From NCBI GenBank assembly GCA_010909165.1, contig VJWM01000329.1, positions 1 through 58,677 on the forward strand: a stretch of 58,677 bases of DNA, given 5' to 3'. Numbering within the stretch: the first letter of the stretch is position 1; each line of letters starts with the position of its first letter. This stretch comes from Anthoceros angustus. Taxonomy: Eukaryota; Streptophyta; Anthocerotopsida; Anthocerotales; Anthocerotaceae. Of the stretch, positions 10,295 to 20,695 are shown in pieces. The notes under the pieces were generated by a model. That model was given only the letters and a program-made list of their open reading frames with translations. It did not search any database and had not been told where the DNA came from. The position numbers and the translations under genes are program-made.

Positions 10295-10870
10295 TGATGG
10301 AACAAAAGATGATAAGCCTCACCATATGAGTGACTTGTCTAGCGTCATAAAGCTACTACAATAGACTAATCCAAGCCCTTTTCTGTGGAAGCAGTGTTTA
10401 AACTTAGGCAAGGATTTAGTCAGCACATCTGCTGTGTTGTCGTCTGTTGGTACATACTATACCTTTACTATCCCCCTTTCTACATCATCACGAATATAGT
10501 GATATTGAATCTCTATGTGCGTCATAAAGCTACTACAGTCTACTAATCCAAGCCCTTCATGGAAGTGTTTAAACTTGAGGATTTTTGTACGTTGTCGCTG
10601 TTGGTACACTTTACTATCCCCTTTCTACATCATCACGAATATAGTGATGTTGAATCTCTATGTGTTTCGTGCATGGAACATGGGGTTTGCAATAAAGCAA
10701 TTCGTATTATCCATATTGTTGGCCCTTCTCCTATACCCGGATCCTCACATAGCTTCCTTTCCCATTCAATTTTGTGGCTTCAAGGAGAGCCTTGTACTTT
10801 GATTCATGATGAAAGTGATATGGCTGCTTGTTTTCTACAAGACCAATTAACAAGAGCCAGTGGACTTCTT
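10295..10870 (-). pseudogene. Copia RNase H C-terminus, partly duplicated in tandem
   Basis: The minus strand encodes the end of the copia RNase H domain: YHYIRDDVE, then DNTADVLTKSLPKFKHC, the classic ADxLTK terminus. About 200 bp (10330-10510) is repeated at 10525-10690 with deletions. The upstream part of the domain (EGPTIWIIRIALLQ, ARNTYIEIQHHYIRD) follows at 10690-10870. RNase H would remove RNA from the RNA-DNA hybrid. The piece is broken and out of order relative to the RT at 9616-10290. Confidence 0.8.
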
Positions 10871-12480
10871 ATTTCGCACTAACTTCCTTCAATTTTGTGG
10901 AAGATTTCGAGAGGAGCCAAGCGATTGGGGCACCATCATGTATGAGGCCTACATCCATCACGGGAGAAGCTCCTTAGGCCAAATTGTGGATGAGGAAGGC
11001 CAAGGCCCTGTTATCTCAAAGACCTATTTGGTGCATTTGTGGGAGACCGAGGGCTCCTCACCGAAGGAGCCGGAGGATGCTTGGCATCCCTGAAATAATT
11101 CACCTCGGCCAAGCTTAGAGAGGCCTTTGCCTTCGCTTTGAGGAAGACGTATGGGAGACCGGCACTCCACAAGCGCGCCAGGCCAAGGCGGAAGAAGTAG
11201 AGGCAACGAGGTTTAATGGGTGGCCTTCCCCACAAGAGCAAGGGAAGGAGAGGAGGCAAGGTCCCCGAGGAGGGCCGGATGGTAGTCTGTGAGAGGAGGG
11301 CTACCACGGAGGGGTGATGCCCAAAGGTGGGAGGAGTTCCCACCATTTCATGGGTGCCTAGGGAAGAGGCACCCAGGAGGCAGCCCACCTGTGGGTAGGC
11401 GACTACCGTGAGCGCACCCTACCATGGTAGGTAGGCAGACTACCGCGGTAGGGAGCACCATCGCGGTAGGCAGCACCCACGCCCTAGGCAAGCAGCCTGC
11501 GGTAGGGAAGGGAAGGAGAAGCGGCTGCGCGCGGGCGGCGCCGCCATCACCCGCTACCGGGTGGAGAGCGGATGATGGGGCGACGGTGCGAGCTCACGCC
11601 GTCGCCCGATGGCCCGAGGAGGTGGAAAGGCTGGAAATTTCCAGCAAGAAGAGGCCACCAGGAATTTGGGCCCCTGATTTGTCGAGTGCTTGTGAAGCAC
11701 TCACGCTGGACTTGAAGGGGCTAGGGAACTAGCAGCCCCTCCTTGTGGGCATGTCGAGGAAGTCAAGGCCCAAGAGATGAGTCGAGGAGGAGAGGCAGAC
11801 CAAGTGGCAACTGGAAGCCATGGAGTCCGATGAGAAGGCAGCCAAGTTGGAGAAGGTCAGGAGAAGCTCCAGGGGATCTTATAGACCAGCAAGAGCGGAA
11901 AAGGTCTTGAGGAAGGTTGGCTCAAACAGAGGAGAGAGCTGTCCCGAGGAAGAACTTGCTTGGTGGAGGCGACCCCTGTGTTGCAAGGGCGAGTCGAGCC
12001 TGGAAGCCCGAATCGAGGTTAGAATAGGAGGAAGAGGATGAGGAGATGAGTAGAGGATTAGAAGTGTAGGTGTTAGTGGAAGGCCAGTGCAGAGCCTAAG
12101 GGACAATCCCAACCGCAAGTGAAGAGGGCACTCGAGTGGAGGAGATTGGTCTTAGGAGTAGGGACGAAATCATTAGGATCGGGGGGTCCCCGGCGCCTGG
12201 TAGGCTCTCCTTCTAAGGTAACTGCACTGTCGCTAGGTTGAGAATTGGTAGGCTGAGCAAGCTGCAGCGCCGTAAGAGGGTGAGTAGAGGCGCCTTGCTC
12301 GCTTAGAAGGTTGAGAAGTTGTGTCACTACGGTAGCTATCATCACAGACCTCGAATTTTCACACGAGTCTCATGGGACGAAACCCAACGCACGGTTTAGT
12401 GATAAGTGTGGCGGGGGAAAACTTGAAGCCCCGGGTTTTCGCCACCACACAATCACCAAGATACATGTTTGAACAACTTT
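10870..12480. other. Unrecognised segment upstream of gypsy A
   Basis: No domain was recognised on either strand. The plus strand has a short frame at 10860-11093 (with YEAYIHHGRSSLGQIVDEEG) and a Lys/Glu/Arg-rich one near 11820-12041. The minus strand is also open in places, as expected from the high GC content. It lies where a gypsy 5' LTR and leader should be, but I found no copy of the 3' candidate LTR (19748) and no primer-binding site, so the 5' end of gypsy A is either missing or unrecognisable. Confidence 0.4.
11395..11525. repeat. Short palindromic GGTAGG repeats
   Basis: Clustered GGTAGG/CCTACC motifs form small palindromes, including CTACCGCGGTAG and TACCATGGTA, within 130 bp. They could fold as small hairpins; no function is inferred. 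Confidence 0.65.
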
Positions 12481-13460
12481 CAAGCTACTTGGCGGACGAG
12501 GCTGGATGGATTTGTATGAGGCACATCAAGCTGATTTGTCCTCTACCATCTCCATAGTGAATCCAGTTTCAAGGAGGCGCAGCTTGCTACAATGGCAAGT
12601 TGGCCGTGAGTGCCCACCGTGCAAAGATTGCTGCTGGGGCCATGGCCCGCCCACCATCCGTGGTGAGTCGATTGCTGCGAGCGAGTGGCGTACGGAAGTC
12701 CCGGAGTTCATCCAAACTCCCAAGTATCCCAATCCGTGGAGGAGTTCATGGCCATCCTCGAGAAGGCATTCCAAGACTCCCGAGAAGATAGTGAGCTGGC
12801 CAGTTTCGCTGCAAGAAGGGTGAGGCTGTCGGATGACCTTTTGCGGCTCCAGGCTGAGAGGCACGGATGTTGATCGACCAAGAGGCGGAAGTTTCTTCAC
12901 GGCGTTGGAGGGGATCCATTGTTCCACTTTCAACTTGTCACCTCTTTGGTGGACAAGTATGGGGGCAACTACACCACCAGACAGTCCATGAAGAAGCGGA
13001 GCGCAAGGAAATCGCGTTTTCAGTATGCTTCTCGACACTCCAAGGCCTTCACGCACTATCAAAGTATGTTTTCCAGCAAGGGGAACACATCTCGAGGCGT
13101 GGGATCAGGGGTTTCCAAGCCCATTCAGGCCAGGCCAATCAAGTCAGCAGCCGCAGCCACCTCCACAATGCTATGCAATCGTTGTGGCAGCCCGGATCAT
13201 TTGGCTCCGGCGTGCAAGCTTCCTGTGGAAGGTTTGCATTGTTCCCATTGCAACAAGACTGGCCATTTGGTTACAGTCTGTTTTCAAAAGCATCCGGAGC
13301 GCAGATATCAGCAAGGACAGTCCACACCTTCAGCCGGGACTCCCACAACAGCCGCTGGCAGTTCGAATGCGTCGAAGGGCCGATCACAGCGGAATGGGGC
13401 CAAGGCCAAGGAGCGGCTGACAAGATTGCCGCATTGAGGCAGCAGTGGCGCACTTACGCT
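12480..13460 (+). pseudogene. gag: Ty3/gypsy element A: gag with two zinc knuckles
   Basis: The plus strand encodes a gag-like N-terminal part (EEFMAILEKAFQDS, then DDLLRLQAERHG at 12740-12870) in one frame. It continues after a frameshift in a 172-residue frame (12919-13437) with two CX2CX4HX4C knuckles: CNRCGSPDHLAPAC (about 13174) and CSHCNKTGHLVTVC (about 13240). The knuckles bind element RNA and the first part would form the capsid. The two are spaced 8 residues apart, a usual gypsy arrangement. The start codon cannot be fixed because the N-terminus is frameshifted. Protease and methyltransferase sequence follows on the same strand. Confidence 0.85.
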
Positions 13461-14380
13461 AGGAGCCCAGCTGCCTGGCACCTCCACCTCCAAGCCGCCG
13501 GACAGCCATTTTGGCACCCCGTGAGGAGGAGAGAGGAGGATTACGGCCACATGAGGCCTGTACATCCGCCTTGTGGACTCCACGCCGATTCTCCTACCCG
13601 CCACATGGGTAGGATGTGACTTGAAGAAGGCACATTTGGATGTTGCGGTGGGACGATCCCTTACTCGGCAACAGAGGCGAGGCTGCCATGCCTAGATCCT
13701 TTGCTGCCAGCATGTCCAAGCATTCGGGACAGGATCACTGGATGGAGCGCGAGAGCCGCCTCCACATTCAAGTCATGGGACACCCCAATGATGCGCATCT
13801 ACCAGTACACCCGACCTTGATCATGCGCAAGGTGTTGGAGACTCCTTTATTGGGCGTGCTCGATTCAGGTGCTGGGCAGCAACCGAAGCTTCCGCTATCC
13901 CATACTCGGATTGCCGAGAGTCCCGGACACTCCTCCACATGGGGCTGCTGGGGACACCTCAACAGCACACCACAGCTCCATGTTCAGAGCGCCGGGAGGG
14001 CCCAGATTGGGATTCTCCAGTCCCATACTGGACACGGTGGAGTCTCAACATCGAGACTCGATCCCATACTGGGCGCCGGGAATCTCAGCCTTGGCCCTCA
14101 ACACAGGATGACAGGCAGTCCCAATGCCAAGCACCTTCAGCTCCATGCCAAGGACTGCGAGGAGAAACCCATCACGGGCCTCCCGCGGTCCCATACTCGA
14201 CAACCGGATTGCCGGTGGATCCCACATGGGCAGCCTCACGACGTTTCAGCTGGGTATTGCCCACCACCATCGACCATGTTACGATGGTGGGAGTGACAGG
14301 CAGGCCACCCACAGCCATGAGGAGGGCCAGCCACTTGAGGCGATCGCGCTATGCGTCTACAGCGAGTACTCGGAGCACTT
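13460..14380 (+). pseudogene. Gypsy A: gag-protease linker with internal repeats
   Basis: Between the zinc knuckles and the protease is about 900 bp with no recognised domain. It contains short repeats built on CCCATACT and GGGAC/GTCCC (13860-14260), giving peptide fragments such as ILQSHTG and LPRSHTR. The distal part (from about 13990) is repeated on the opposite strand at 22575-22200 in copy B. Frames change several times. Position implies a linker of the gag-pol polyprotein. Confidence 0.55.
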
Positions 14381-14800
14381 CAGCACCAATCGCATGAATG
14401 TGCGAGTGAGCAATGCCATGGTGGACAATAGGGAAGGCCATGTCACGGTGAATGGCTATGCTCCCAAGCTTGTGCTCTTGGACACGGGCTACCCGTGATC
14501 ATTGGCAAGGCTCGCCAAACTCAACTTGGGAGGACCTCCATTCACCCGGAACATCAGGACAACATCTAGCTGTGGAACCCTGTGTGGAGACTGTTCAGCC
14601 ACGCCATCACGCAAGCGGGACCGCCATGACATTGGCCATTCATTGCCTTGTCACGACGGTGCTAACTACGATGTCCTTCTCGGACGGAATTTTGTTCCCA
14701 CCCGGCAGCGTGGACAATTGACAGAGCAAGCTCACTACCGCCCGATTGGCGTAGTGGGGGTCAGTGGCACTTTCCCTTGAATGCATGGATGGGATCGCAC
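14380..14800 (+). pseudogene. Gypsy A: aspartic protease
   Basis: MNVRVSNAMVDNREGH leads into YAPKLVLLDTG (about 14458-14493), the retropepsin active-site motif in which Asp is the catalytic residue; after a one-base shift PVIIGKA-like codons follow. The inverted copy B (21676-22185, minus) reads through this point in one frame as LLDTGPAVIIGKALAELNL, confirming the homology and showing the local frameshift here. Further on, DVLLGRNFV resembles the conserved ILG-type motif near the end of retropepsins. The protease would cut the polyprotein into its enzymes. Confidence 0.82.
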
Positions 14801-14959
14801 GCCGTCCTAGCTACTCCAGTCCTTATGGCGACCATTGCTGTCCCCGAGGTGCTCCCACAACAGCCAATATTTGAGAACCTGGAGCTTGATGACTTGATCC
14901 AGATCAGGATGGCGACCTGGTCACTGGGAGACACACCACCATCATTCGAGCTCGACTTG

Positions 14960-15990
14960 GTTCAGACTCTTCCCCAGTGCAGCAAGCGCTGCAGCTTCAG
15001 CTCACTTGAGGACTCCCCAACATTGACAGCATACGAGCCACTTTGGCACGATGCAGCCACCATAAGTGGGCCGGAGGCATGCAACCGACTTGCTGACATG
15101 GCGCATACGGGGCATGCCTGGGAGCTGATATTTGCTGTCTATGGGACAAGCGTTCATTGGTGATTGCCCTGCTCATACTGACAATGCAAACTTCACGCTT
15201 CGACATTGCTGCCGCCTTGAGCTGCGGCACATTCCCTTCACTACTTCCGCCAATGCTATCTCGTGCACCTTTTTCTGATGCCCCAAGACATCCAGTATTG
15301 CAGCCGCCACATTCGACTCGGCCCCCCATCCACTTCGTGATTGCGGGATGGGAATGCCAAGGATTTTCTCAAGCGGCAGGGGAGGATTACAAGACCCACG
15401 AACCGCCTTGTTTTGGGACCTTCACCGCATCTTGGTGGATGTTCACCACTTCAGCCCTGGCTGCGCTTACTTGCTGGAGAACACCCAGCTGGACACTCGG
15501 CTGCAAGTTCGCCAAGACATGGCCATCATCCAGCAACATGTGGGCACGCCCTTGCTCATGGATGCTGTCCAAGTTGGCAGTTTCGCTCATCGCCTGCGAA
15601 ACTATTGGACCAACTGGCCCCTCAACCTTTGCTAGAGTTGGTGGTCACCCGCACTCGGGACCCCACTCTCAAGCTCTCCAATGTGTTGGACCCTTGGCAT
15701 CAGCCACGGGCTGTGGAGTGCGTGCTTGGTACCGCACCGCCGGACAGCCCGGCAGACCCTTCCCACCCTAGTGAGCTTTCCGGCTCCTATGCCTACAGGG
15801 GACAAGGTCGCTGTTCAACAGCAACACCCACCTGGGAGGAGCCCAATGTGGAGGAGCGGGGCGCGTCATGGGTTTCCACACCCATGCCAACGCTCCCAAG
15901 TTACCGAGGTCACCGCCGCCTTGGGCCGCTATGGATCTGTCACCCTCACTTGGCTCATCAGCATATGTCAGCCTTTCACTGGCATTCCAG
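14960..15990 (+). pseudogene. Gypsy A: C5-cytosine DNA methyltransferase domain
   Basis: Between protease and RT lies a domain with C5-methyltransferase motifs in conventional order. Motif IV is VIAGWECQGFSQA with the catalytic Cys codon at 15355-15357. GLQDPRTALFWDLHRI follows, as after motif IV in DRM/DNMT3-type enzymes. Motif VI is YLLENT (15468-15485; the Glu binds the target cytosine). The motif VIII region is DAVQVGSFAHRLRNYWTNW (15561-15617). VMGFHTHA (about 15865) and AMDLS (about 15926) resemble motifs IX-X. Motif I is poorly preserved here (WELIF...YG), but copy B has LWELFGGICSA. The enzyme would transfer methyl from S-adenosylmethionine to cytosine. At least one frameshift separates motifs IV and VI, so this copy is inactive as written. 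Confidence 0.85.
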
Positions 15991-16260
15991 AGCTCCCACC
16001 CGCCCGAGGTCCTTTTCCCACATGCTGCGCCGACGCTGTCCATTTGCCCTTCCCGGGATACACCACCTGGTCATATTGGCTTGATGCAGGGGGGGGGGAG
16101 GCAGGTGGCATGGCCATCCCAGTCTGCATTCTCAGCATCAAGCTCTGGTGGACATGGGAAGCTGAATCAGGGGCATCCGAGTATGGGGACCGAGTATGGG
16201 GGATTCGAGTAGGGACTCCCAATTCACGCCAGCACCCAAGCCTCGCTTATGTCGAGACTT
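15990..16260 (+). repeat. Gypsy A: linker with GAGTATGGGGA repeats
   Basis: A spacer between methyltransferase and RT, with direct CCGAGTATGGGG repeats (16170-16215) related to the CCCATACT repeats elsewhere in gypsy A, and a run of nine G at 16089-16097. No domain was recognised. Confidence 0.5.
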
Positions 16261-17210
16261 TCGATTGGGTCATGGGGCCCCAACTCACAACGGCGGAAAG
16301 CAGATACATGCCCTTGCTCCAATACCGGGCTTTTGCCTTCTCCATGCGAATTGAAGCGATGCAATGTGACCACCTTCCGCATCAATCGACCAGCAAGGAG
16401 CCTATCTCTGAGGCGCTACAGGCTCAGCAAAAGAGTGGGACATGGTGGATGCACTGTCAAGAGTTGCTTGAAGCCGGGCTCATTCGCCCCTCTAGCTCCG
16501 ACTATGTCTGCCAGTGATGCCTCCCAAGAAGGACGAACGGATGTGGACAGAGAAGAGGATGTGCGGAGACTACCGTCCTATCAACTCTGACAGCCAGGAT
16601 CGGTACCCCATGCCAACGCCGGAGGAGATCTTCGACAACATTGGCAAGTCTACCTACTTCTCGATTTTGGATTTGCGTCAAGGCTTCAACCAGTGCCTTC
16701 TGAAGAGGACATCAAGAAGACAGCCTTCCACGGCTCTCAACTGTGGGAATGGCTGGTGATGCTTCAAGAACGCTACGGGTGACATTCCAATAATGGACAT
16801 AGTACTTGCAGTTCAACCTCATGTGCTACATTGATGATGTCCTGGTCCACAGTGAGGACTTTGAGTCTCATTTGGTGCACCGGAAGATCTGTTCAAGAGA
16901 TTGCGAAGGCGCGATTGACATGTCACCCGCCAAGTGTGAATTTGGCATGGACCGTGGCATACCTTGGTCATAGGGTGTGCGGCGTAATGCCTCATGCTGC
17001 CAAGGTACAGGCCATCTTGCAGGTGCAGAGCCCACAAACCTCTCCTTGCGAGCTTTCCTCGGCCTATGCAACTATTACGAGTATACATTCGGGACTTCAA
17101 TTTGAATGACTTGCTGCGGAAGGATGTTGTTTGGGCCTGGACAGAGAAGACCCAGCAAGCTTTCGACACGCTGAAACGAGCTTGACGGAAGCTCCTGTCA
17201 TGGCTGACCG
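16260..17210 (+). pseudogene. Gypsy A: reverse transcriptase
   Basis: Domain pieces appear in order over three frames: RCNVTTFRINRPA (about 16350), ELLEAGLIRPSSSDY (16455-16505), MCGDYRPINSDSQDRYPMP (16557-16615), YFSILDLRQGFNQ with the first catalytic Asp (about 16655-16695), and CYIDDVLVHSEDFESH with the two catalytic Asp residues (YIDD at 16827-16838). SPAKCEFGM then follows. The thumb/connection region reads FLGLCNYY-like and NDLLRKDVVWAWTEKTQQAF (17105-17165). The region between the first Asp and YIDD has lost several codons. The order and sequence are typical of plant Ty3/gypsy pol. It would synthesise cDNA from element RNA. Confidence 0.93.
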
Positions 17211-17214
17211 ACTT

Positions 17215-17645
17215 CTCCAAGCCGTTTGTGGTACATACGGATTGGAGCATCTTGGGCCTAGGGGCTGTGCTAGCCCAACAAGATGAAGATGGAAAGGAAC
17301 GGGTGGTTGCGTATGCTTCACGCAGCAACAATCGTGCTGAAGCCAACTACAGTAGCTACCAAGGGGAGTGTCTAGCCGCTGTATGGGCAGTTTGTCATTT
17401 CAGGCCATACCTGTATGGCAAGCCCTTCACGCTAGTCACTGACCATCAGCCCCTCAAATGGCTGATGACCAACACTAAGTTGAGTGGGAAGCTTGCAAGG
17501 TGGGCCATGATCTTGCAGGACTATGAATTTCAAGTGGTGCACCACCGAGTCACACACCAAAGCGGACACTCTCTCGGAATCCCAGTGCTAGTTGCGAAGA
17601 TGTTACAGAAGCCAGACAGGACCAAGATGATGGAGATCTGCAGCA
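17215..17645 (+). pseudogene. Gypsy A: RNase H
   Basis: A 148-residue frame (17228-17674) encodes VHTDWSILGLGAVLAQ (first catalytic Asp), YASRSNNRAEANYSSYQGE (catalytic Glu), then TLVTDHQPLKWLM (catalytic Asp) and KLARWAMILQDYEF, the full signature of gypsy RNase H. It is the best preserved part of the element. It would degrade the RNA strand during cDNA synthesis. Immediately downstream, ALSR-like spacer sequence is frameshifted before the integrase. Confidence 0.93.
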
Positions 17646-17859
17646 TGTGTCGGTGGCTGCGATGGTGGCTTTGACAAGCGGGTGACTGTCCGTGTATAGA
17701 CGGTCCTTAGCATTGAGCACATATCTTTGAGGGGAGGTCCAAGGACATCAGGAAGACTAAACTCTCCTATTTGTCCAAACAGGACAATTTGGATCAGCCA
17801 TTGAGCACGGTGAGCAAGAAAGAATTAGCCGGCTTCCAAGTATCAATGGCGTGATGGGC

Positions 17860-18850
17860 ATTTTGAGGAGGCTGACCAATGGCTGGAGCGATTGGTGCCA
17901 CCACTGCGATAGGGAGCAGCTCATTTCGAGTGCACGATGACATGGGCCATTTTGGAGTCAAGCGTACTTACAGTTTGCTCCTCCCACATTTCCATTGGCA
18001 AGGGATGTCGCCCAAGTCAAGCTGGTGGCTTGCAAGGACTGACGGTGAAGACCTCCTTCACCATCCGAACCCTCAGCCACCCTTTGCCTATCATGGGGGA
18101 TTCTTTAGGTGGTCTTGTGACTTGTTGGGTGAACTACCCAAGACACCACGAGGGAACGTGTACATTCTCGTCATGATGGAGCACTTCTCCAAGTGGGTAG
18201 AGGTGGTGGCCCTGCCGGACAAGAGCTCCAAAAGCACCGCTCAGGCCTTTCTTCAGAATGTGCTGAGTCGCTTTGGGAGCTGCGCCGAGTGCTTGACGGA
18301 TCAGGGGTCTGAATTTCGAGGGGAATTCCAAGACCTGCTAGACGCAGCGCTCATCGACCATCGCAGGACCAGCCGAGACCATCCTCAAGCTGATGGCCTG
18401 GCTGAACGGATGGTACAGACCATCAAGAAGGGTCTAAGGAAGCTCTGCCTTCAAATGCCAAAGACAGAGTGGGACTTGGCTCTTCCCTACATCGCCATGG
18501 GCTACCGTATGAGTCGGCATGCCTCCTTGGCACATTTCAGTCCCTACTTCTTGCTGTTTGGGAGGGAACCCATGCCGCCTAGCTCCATTGCCAAGCAACT
18601 CTATGAGGTAGTGGATCTGGATGATCCAGCAATTTGGGCAACGGTCATCGGTCAGCGTGCCGCGCTGTTTCGGCAAGCCATGCCGATGGCCATGGCTAAT
18701 TTGAGGATTGCCCAACATCGGGACACCCTTAGATATGCCACTCACTTGGCTGGACCCAAGCTCAAGAAATTTCGGTGGGGACTTTGTTTGCGAAGCAAGT
18801 GGGAGACACCCTTGACACCACCACCGATCGACATGTGCTGCGAGTTCAGA
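17860..18850 (+). CDS. Gypsy A: integrase (open over 362 codons)
   Basis: A single frame (17879-18967) starts in the zinc-binding HHCC region (VHDDMGHFGVKRTYSLL; the two Cys positions are lost locally by a shift). It runs through the catalytic core with Asp in DLLGELPKTPRG, Asp in CLTDQGSEFRGEF and Glu in DGLAERMVQTIKKGLRK, fitting D,D-35-E. Downstream come WDLALPYIAMGYR and SPYFLLFGREP, both usual in gypsy integrases. It would insert the cDNA into the genome. The start at 17879 is simply the first Met of the open frame; in the living element the integrase would be cut from the polyprotein. No chromodomain follows; a PHD finger does. Confidence 0.9.
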
Positions 18851-19135
18851 GGTCAAGGACAATGGTGTGCTAGTGCTACAAGGATCGGATGGACGTACCA
18901 CCAAGGATCACATGAAAAATTGTGCCTTGCCATTTGCCCAACTGGATCCAACCATTGTCACCATTGATTGGGTACCTCATTACCCATGGTTGCGGGGAGG
19001 ACGGCGACCACAGCTGATGCTGCACGACCCGCAGCGGTATACCACCTATTTTGCTTGCAGCCGCCTCTCTCCGAGGTGCCGGAGCAACTGTGGTATTGTC
19101 CACTATGTGCTGCCTCTCCGGCAGCCTCAGCATTG
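18850..19135 (+). pseudogene. Gypsy A: C-terminal PHD finger
   Basis: After the integrase, CGEDGDHS (about 18991) and a MLxxD-like stretch lead, with one frameshift, into YHLFCLQPPLSEVPEQLW and YCPLC (19040-19110). This fits the second half of a C4HC3 PHD finger (His-X2-Cys, then Trp-X-Cys-X2-Cys), and the PPLSEVPE string is very common in PHD fingers. PHD fingers bind histone tails, often by their H3K4 state. Here the finger would sit at the end of pol, where chromoviruses carry a chromodomain, so targeting of insertion is a reasonable inference. The first Cys pair is weak in this copy. Confidence 0.75.
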
Positions 19136-19139
19136 CGGC

Positions 19140-19745
19140 ACACAAGCTTCAATGGCTGGGGGGAGCAGATGCTCTCCCAGCATATTTTGTTCTTTGCAAG
19201 GGGGACCCTTTGTGGCGGACTCATACTCGGGACTGCCGAAACTTTGGCCCCATTCAGGCTACAGCAGTCCCGAATACTGGAGTGACGATAAGTGGGCTGG
19301 TAACAGGAGGCAAGGGGCACGGGGCTGTCCCATGGGACATGGCGATCCATAGCTGTAGGTGCGGGATCAGCCTTGACAGCGGTCACGGACTGCAGCCCCA
19401 CAGCTTTGGGACATGCGTCCCACCGTGGATTGCTAGGGATGCTATGGGACAAGCTCCCATAGTCCTCATAGCTAAGATTGGTGGGTGCCCGGACAAGCTC
19501 ATACTCGGGACAGGTAGTCCCAAACTTTTCACGCTTCACGGCGGTACCGGAGGTTGCCAAGACCGTCCAGACATGGGACATGGCAGTCCACCCATGGACT
19601 GGGGCCCATCCCAGCCATGGGACATGGTAGTCCCACCAGGGATAGCCGGATTGGGTCCAGCCATGGGACATGGCGGTCCACCGGGGTTGCCGGGGCCGTC
19701 AGCCACCAAGCGTCAAGACACAAGAACTAAGGTACACATGCAAAG
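19140..19745. repeat. CCATGGGACATGG minisatellite, gypsy A tail
   Basis: Downstream of the PHD finger, irregular repeats are built on CCCATGGGACATGGC, GGTCCAC and ATACTCGGGAC, with spacing of about 25-60 bp. The plus frame gives peptides like MGHGGPP and PWDMAVP. The core CCATGG is palindromic. The same repeat family occurs at 13860-14260, 20470-20640, 22340-22570 and 27660-27900. Confidence 0.75.
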
Positions 19746-19747
19746 AA

Positions 19748-20190
19748 TGTGAACTCGATGTATGCTTGCTTTTATATACTACGTTTGGTTAGGCATTTTC
19801 ATTAACCAAGGACATGAAAACATATCCTTTATTTTGATTGGCCCATAGTCCAAGGATTCATTTCCTTTAAATACTAGTTATAGGAAATAGATCCGTTATG
19901 AGCGGATAACTAGGTAGGCTAGACAAAGCCACTTAGTTTAGGTGTGAAACCAAAGCGGACCCAAACCCAAAACAAGGCACACGATCAACGTGGGAGGAGC
20001 ACCACCAAGCGTGAGGTTGCTTTTTGCATCATGGCGCAAACATCAGCTGGGAATCGAGTGGGCGTGGAGATGATGGCGGCGAATGAGGACCGTGGGGCAA
20101 GGAAGCGAGGTAGTCTTGAAATCGTGCTCGAGCGCGCGGTTAGGAGGAAAGCACTTTGTGAACCCTTGCAATCTGGAAATCCAAGATCGA
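19748..20190 (+). repeat. Candidate gypsy A LTR
   Basis: Starts TGTGAACTCGATGTATGC after the tail minisatellite, contains a TATA-like CTTTTATATAC (about 19769) and TCCTTTATTTTGATTGGCCC, and ends with no boundary that I could fix. A diverged second copy starts at 27948 after the same minisatellite and shares CATAGTCCAAGGAT, TAGATCCGTTATGAGCGGAT, CAACGTGGGAG and GCATCATGGCGCAAA. A repeated position downstream of gypsy tails supports an LTR reading. The 5' partner of this LTR is not in the window. Confidence 0.6.
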
Positions 20191-20324
20191 TTAGATCATG
20201 TGTTTTTGCTCATGCTTCCTACAAGGCGCCAAGGCTCGATTCAGCTCCCACCAGTATAACTCGGCTGGCCAAGAAATCTTCAAGAAATCTCGTGATTCCG
20301 CCATTGCGCAGCGGATCCCTTTAG

Positions 20325-20695
20325 GAGCAGATGCTCTCCCAGCATATTTTGTTCTTTGCAAGGGGACCTTTGTGGCGGACTCATACTGGACTGCCGAAAC
20401 TTTGGCTGGCTCTGGTCCGAATCTTGGAGTGACGATAAGTGGGCTGTACGAGGCAAGGAGCTGCAACTACTGTCCCAGCCATGGGACATGGCAGCCCCAC
20501 AGCTGGACTGGACACGATCCCGGCCAGACAAGCGGGTCCCTGACCCGGGGCTGCCCCAGCTTGGGACATGGCAGCCCACGGACTGCCGATCCCAGCTATG
20601 GGACAAGGCAACCCCATAGTCCTCAAGATTGGTGGAGTTGCCGACAAGCTCATACCGGACACCTGGTAGTCCCAAACTTTTCACGCTTCACGACA
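20325..20695 (+). repeat. Second copy of gypsy A tail segment
   Basis: GGAGCAGATGCTCTCCCAG and the following 360 bp repeat 19165-19545, including the CATGGGACATGG units, in the same orientation. The segment ends at about 20695, where it meets the inverted copy B head-on. Deletions relative to 19165-19545 are frequent. Confidence 0.75.

Noticed and set aside
11011-11388. 125-residue minus frame as a gene upstream of gypsy A
   Set aside because: No motif, overlapping open frames on both strands, and no support from a second copy.
18850-19135. Chromodomain at the end of gypsy A integrase
   Set aside because: The visible Cys/His/Trp pattern and PPLSEVPE fit a PHD finger; no chromodomain aromatic pattern was seen.
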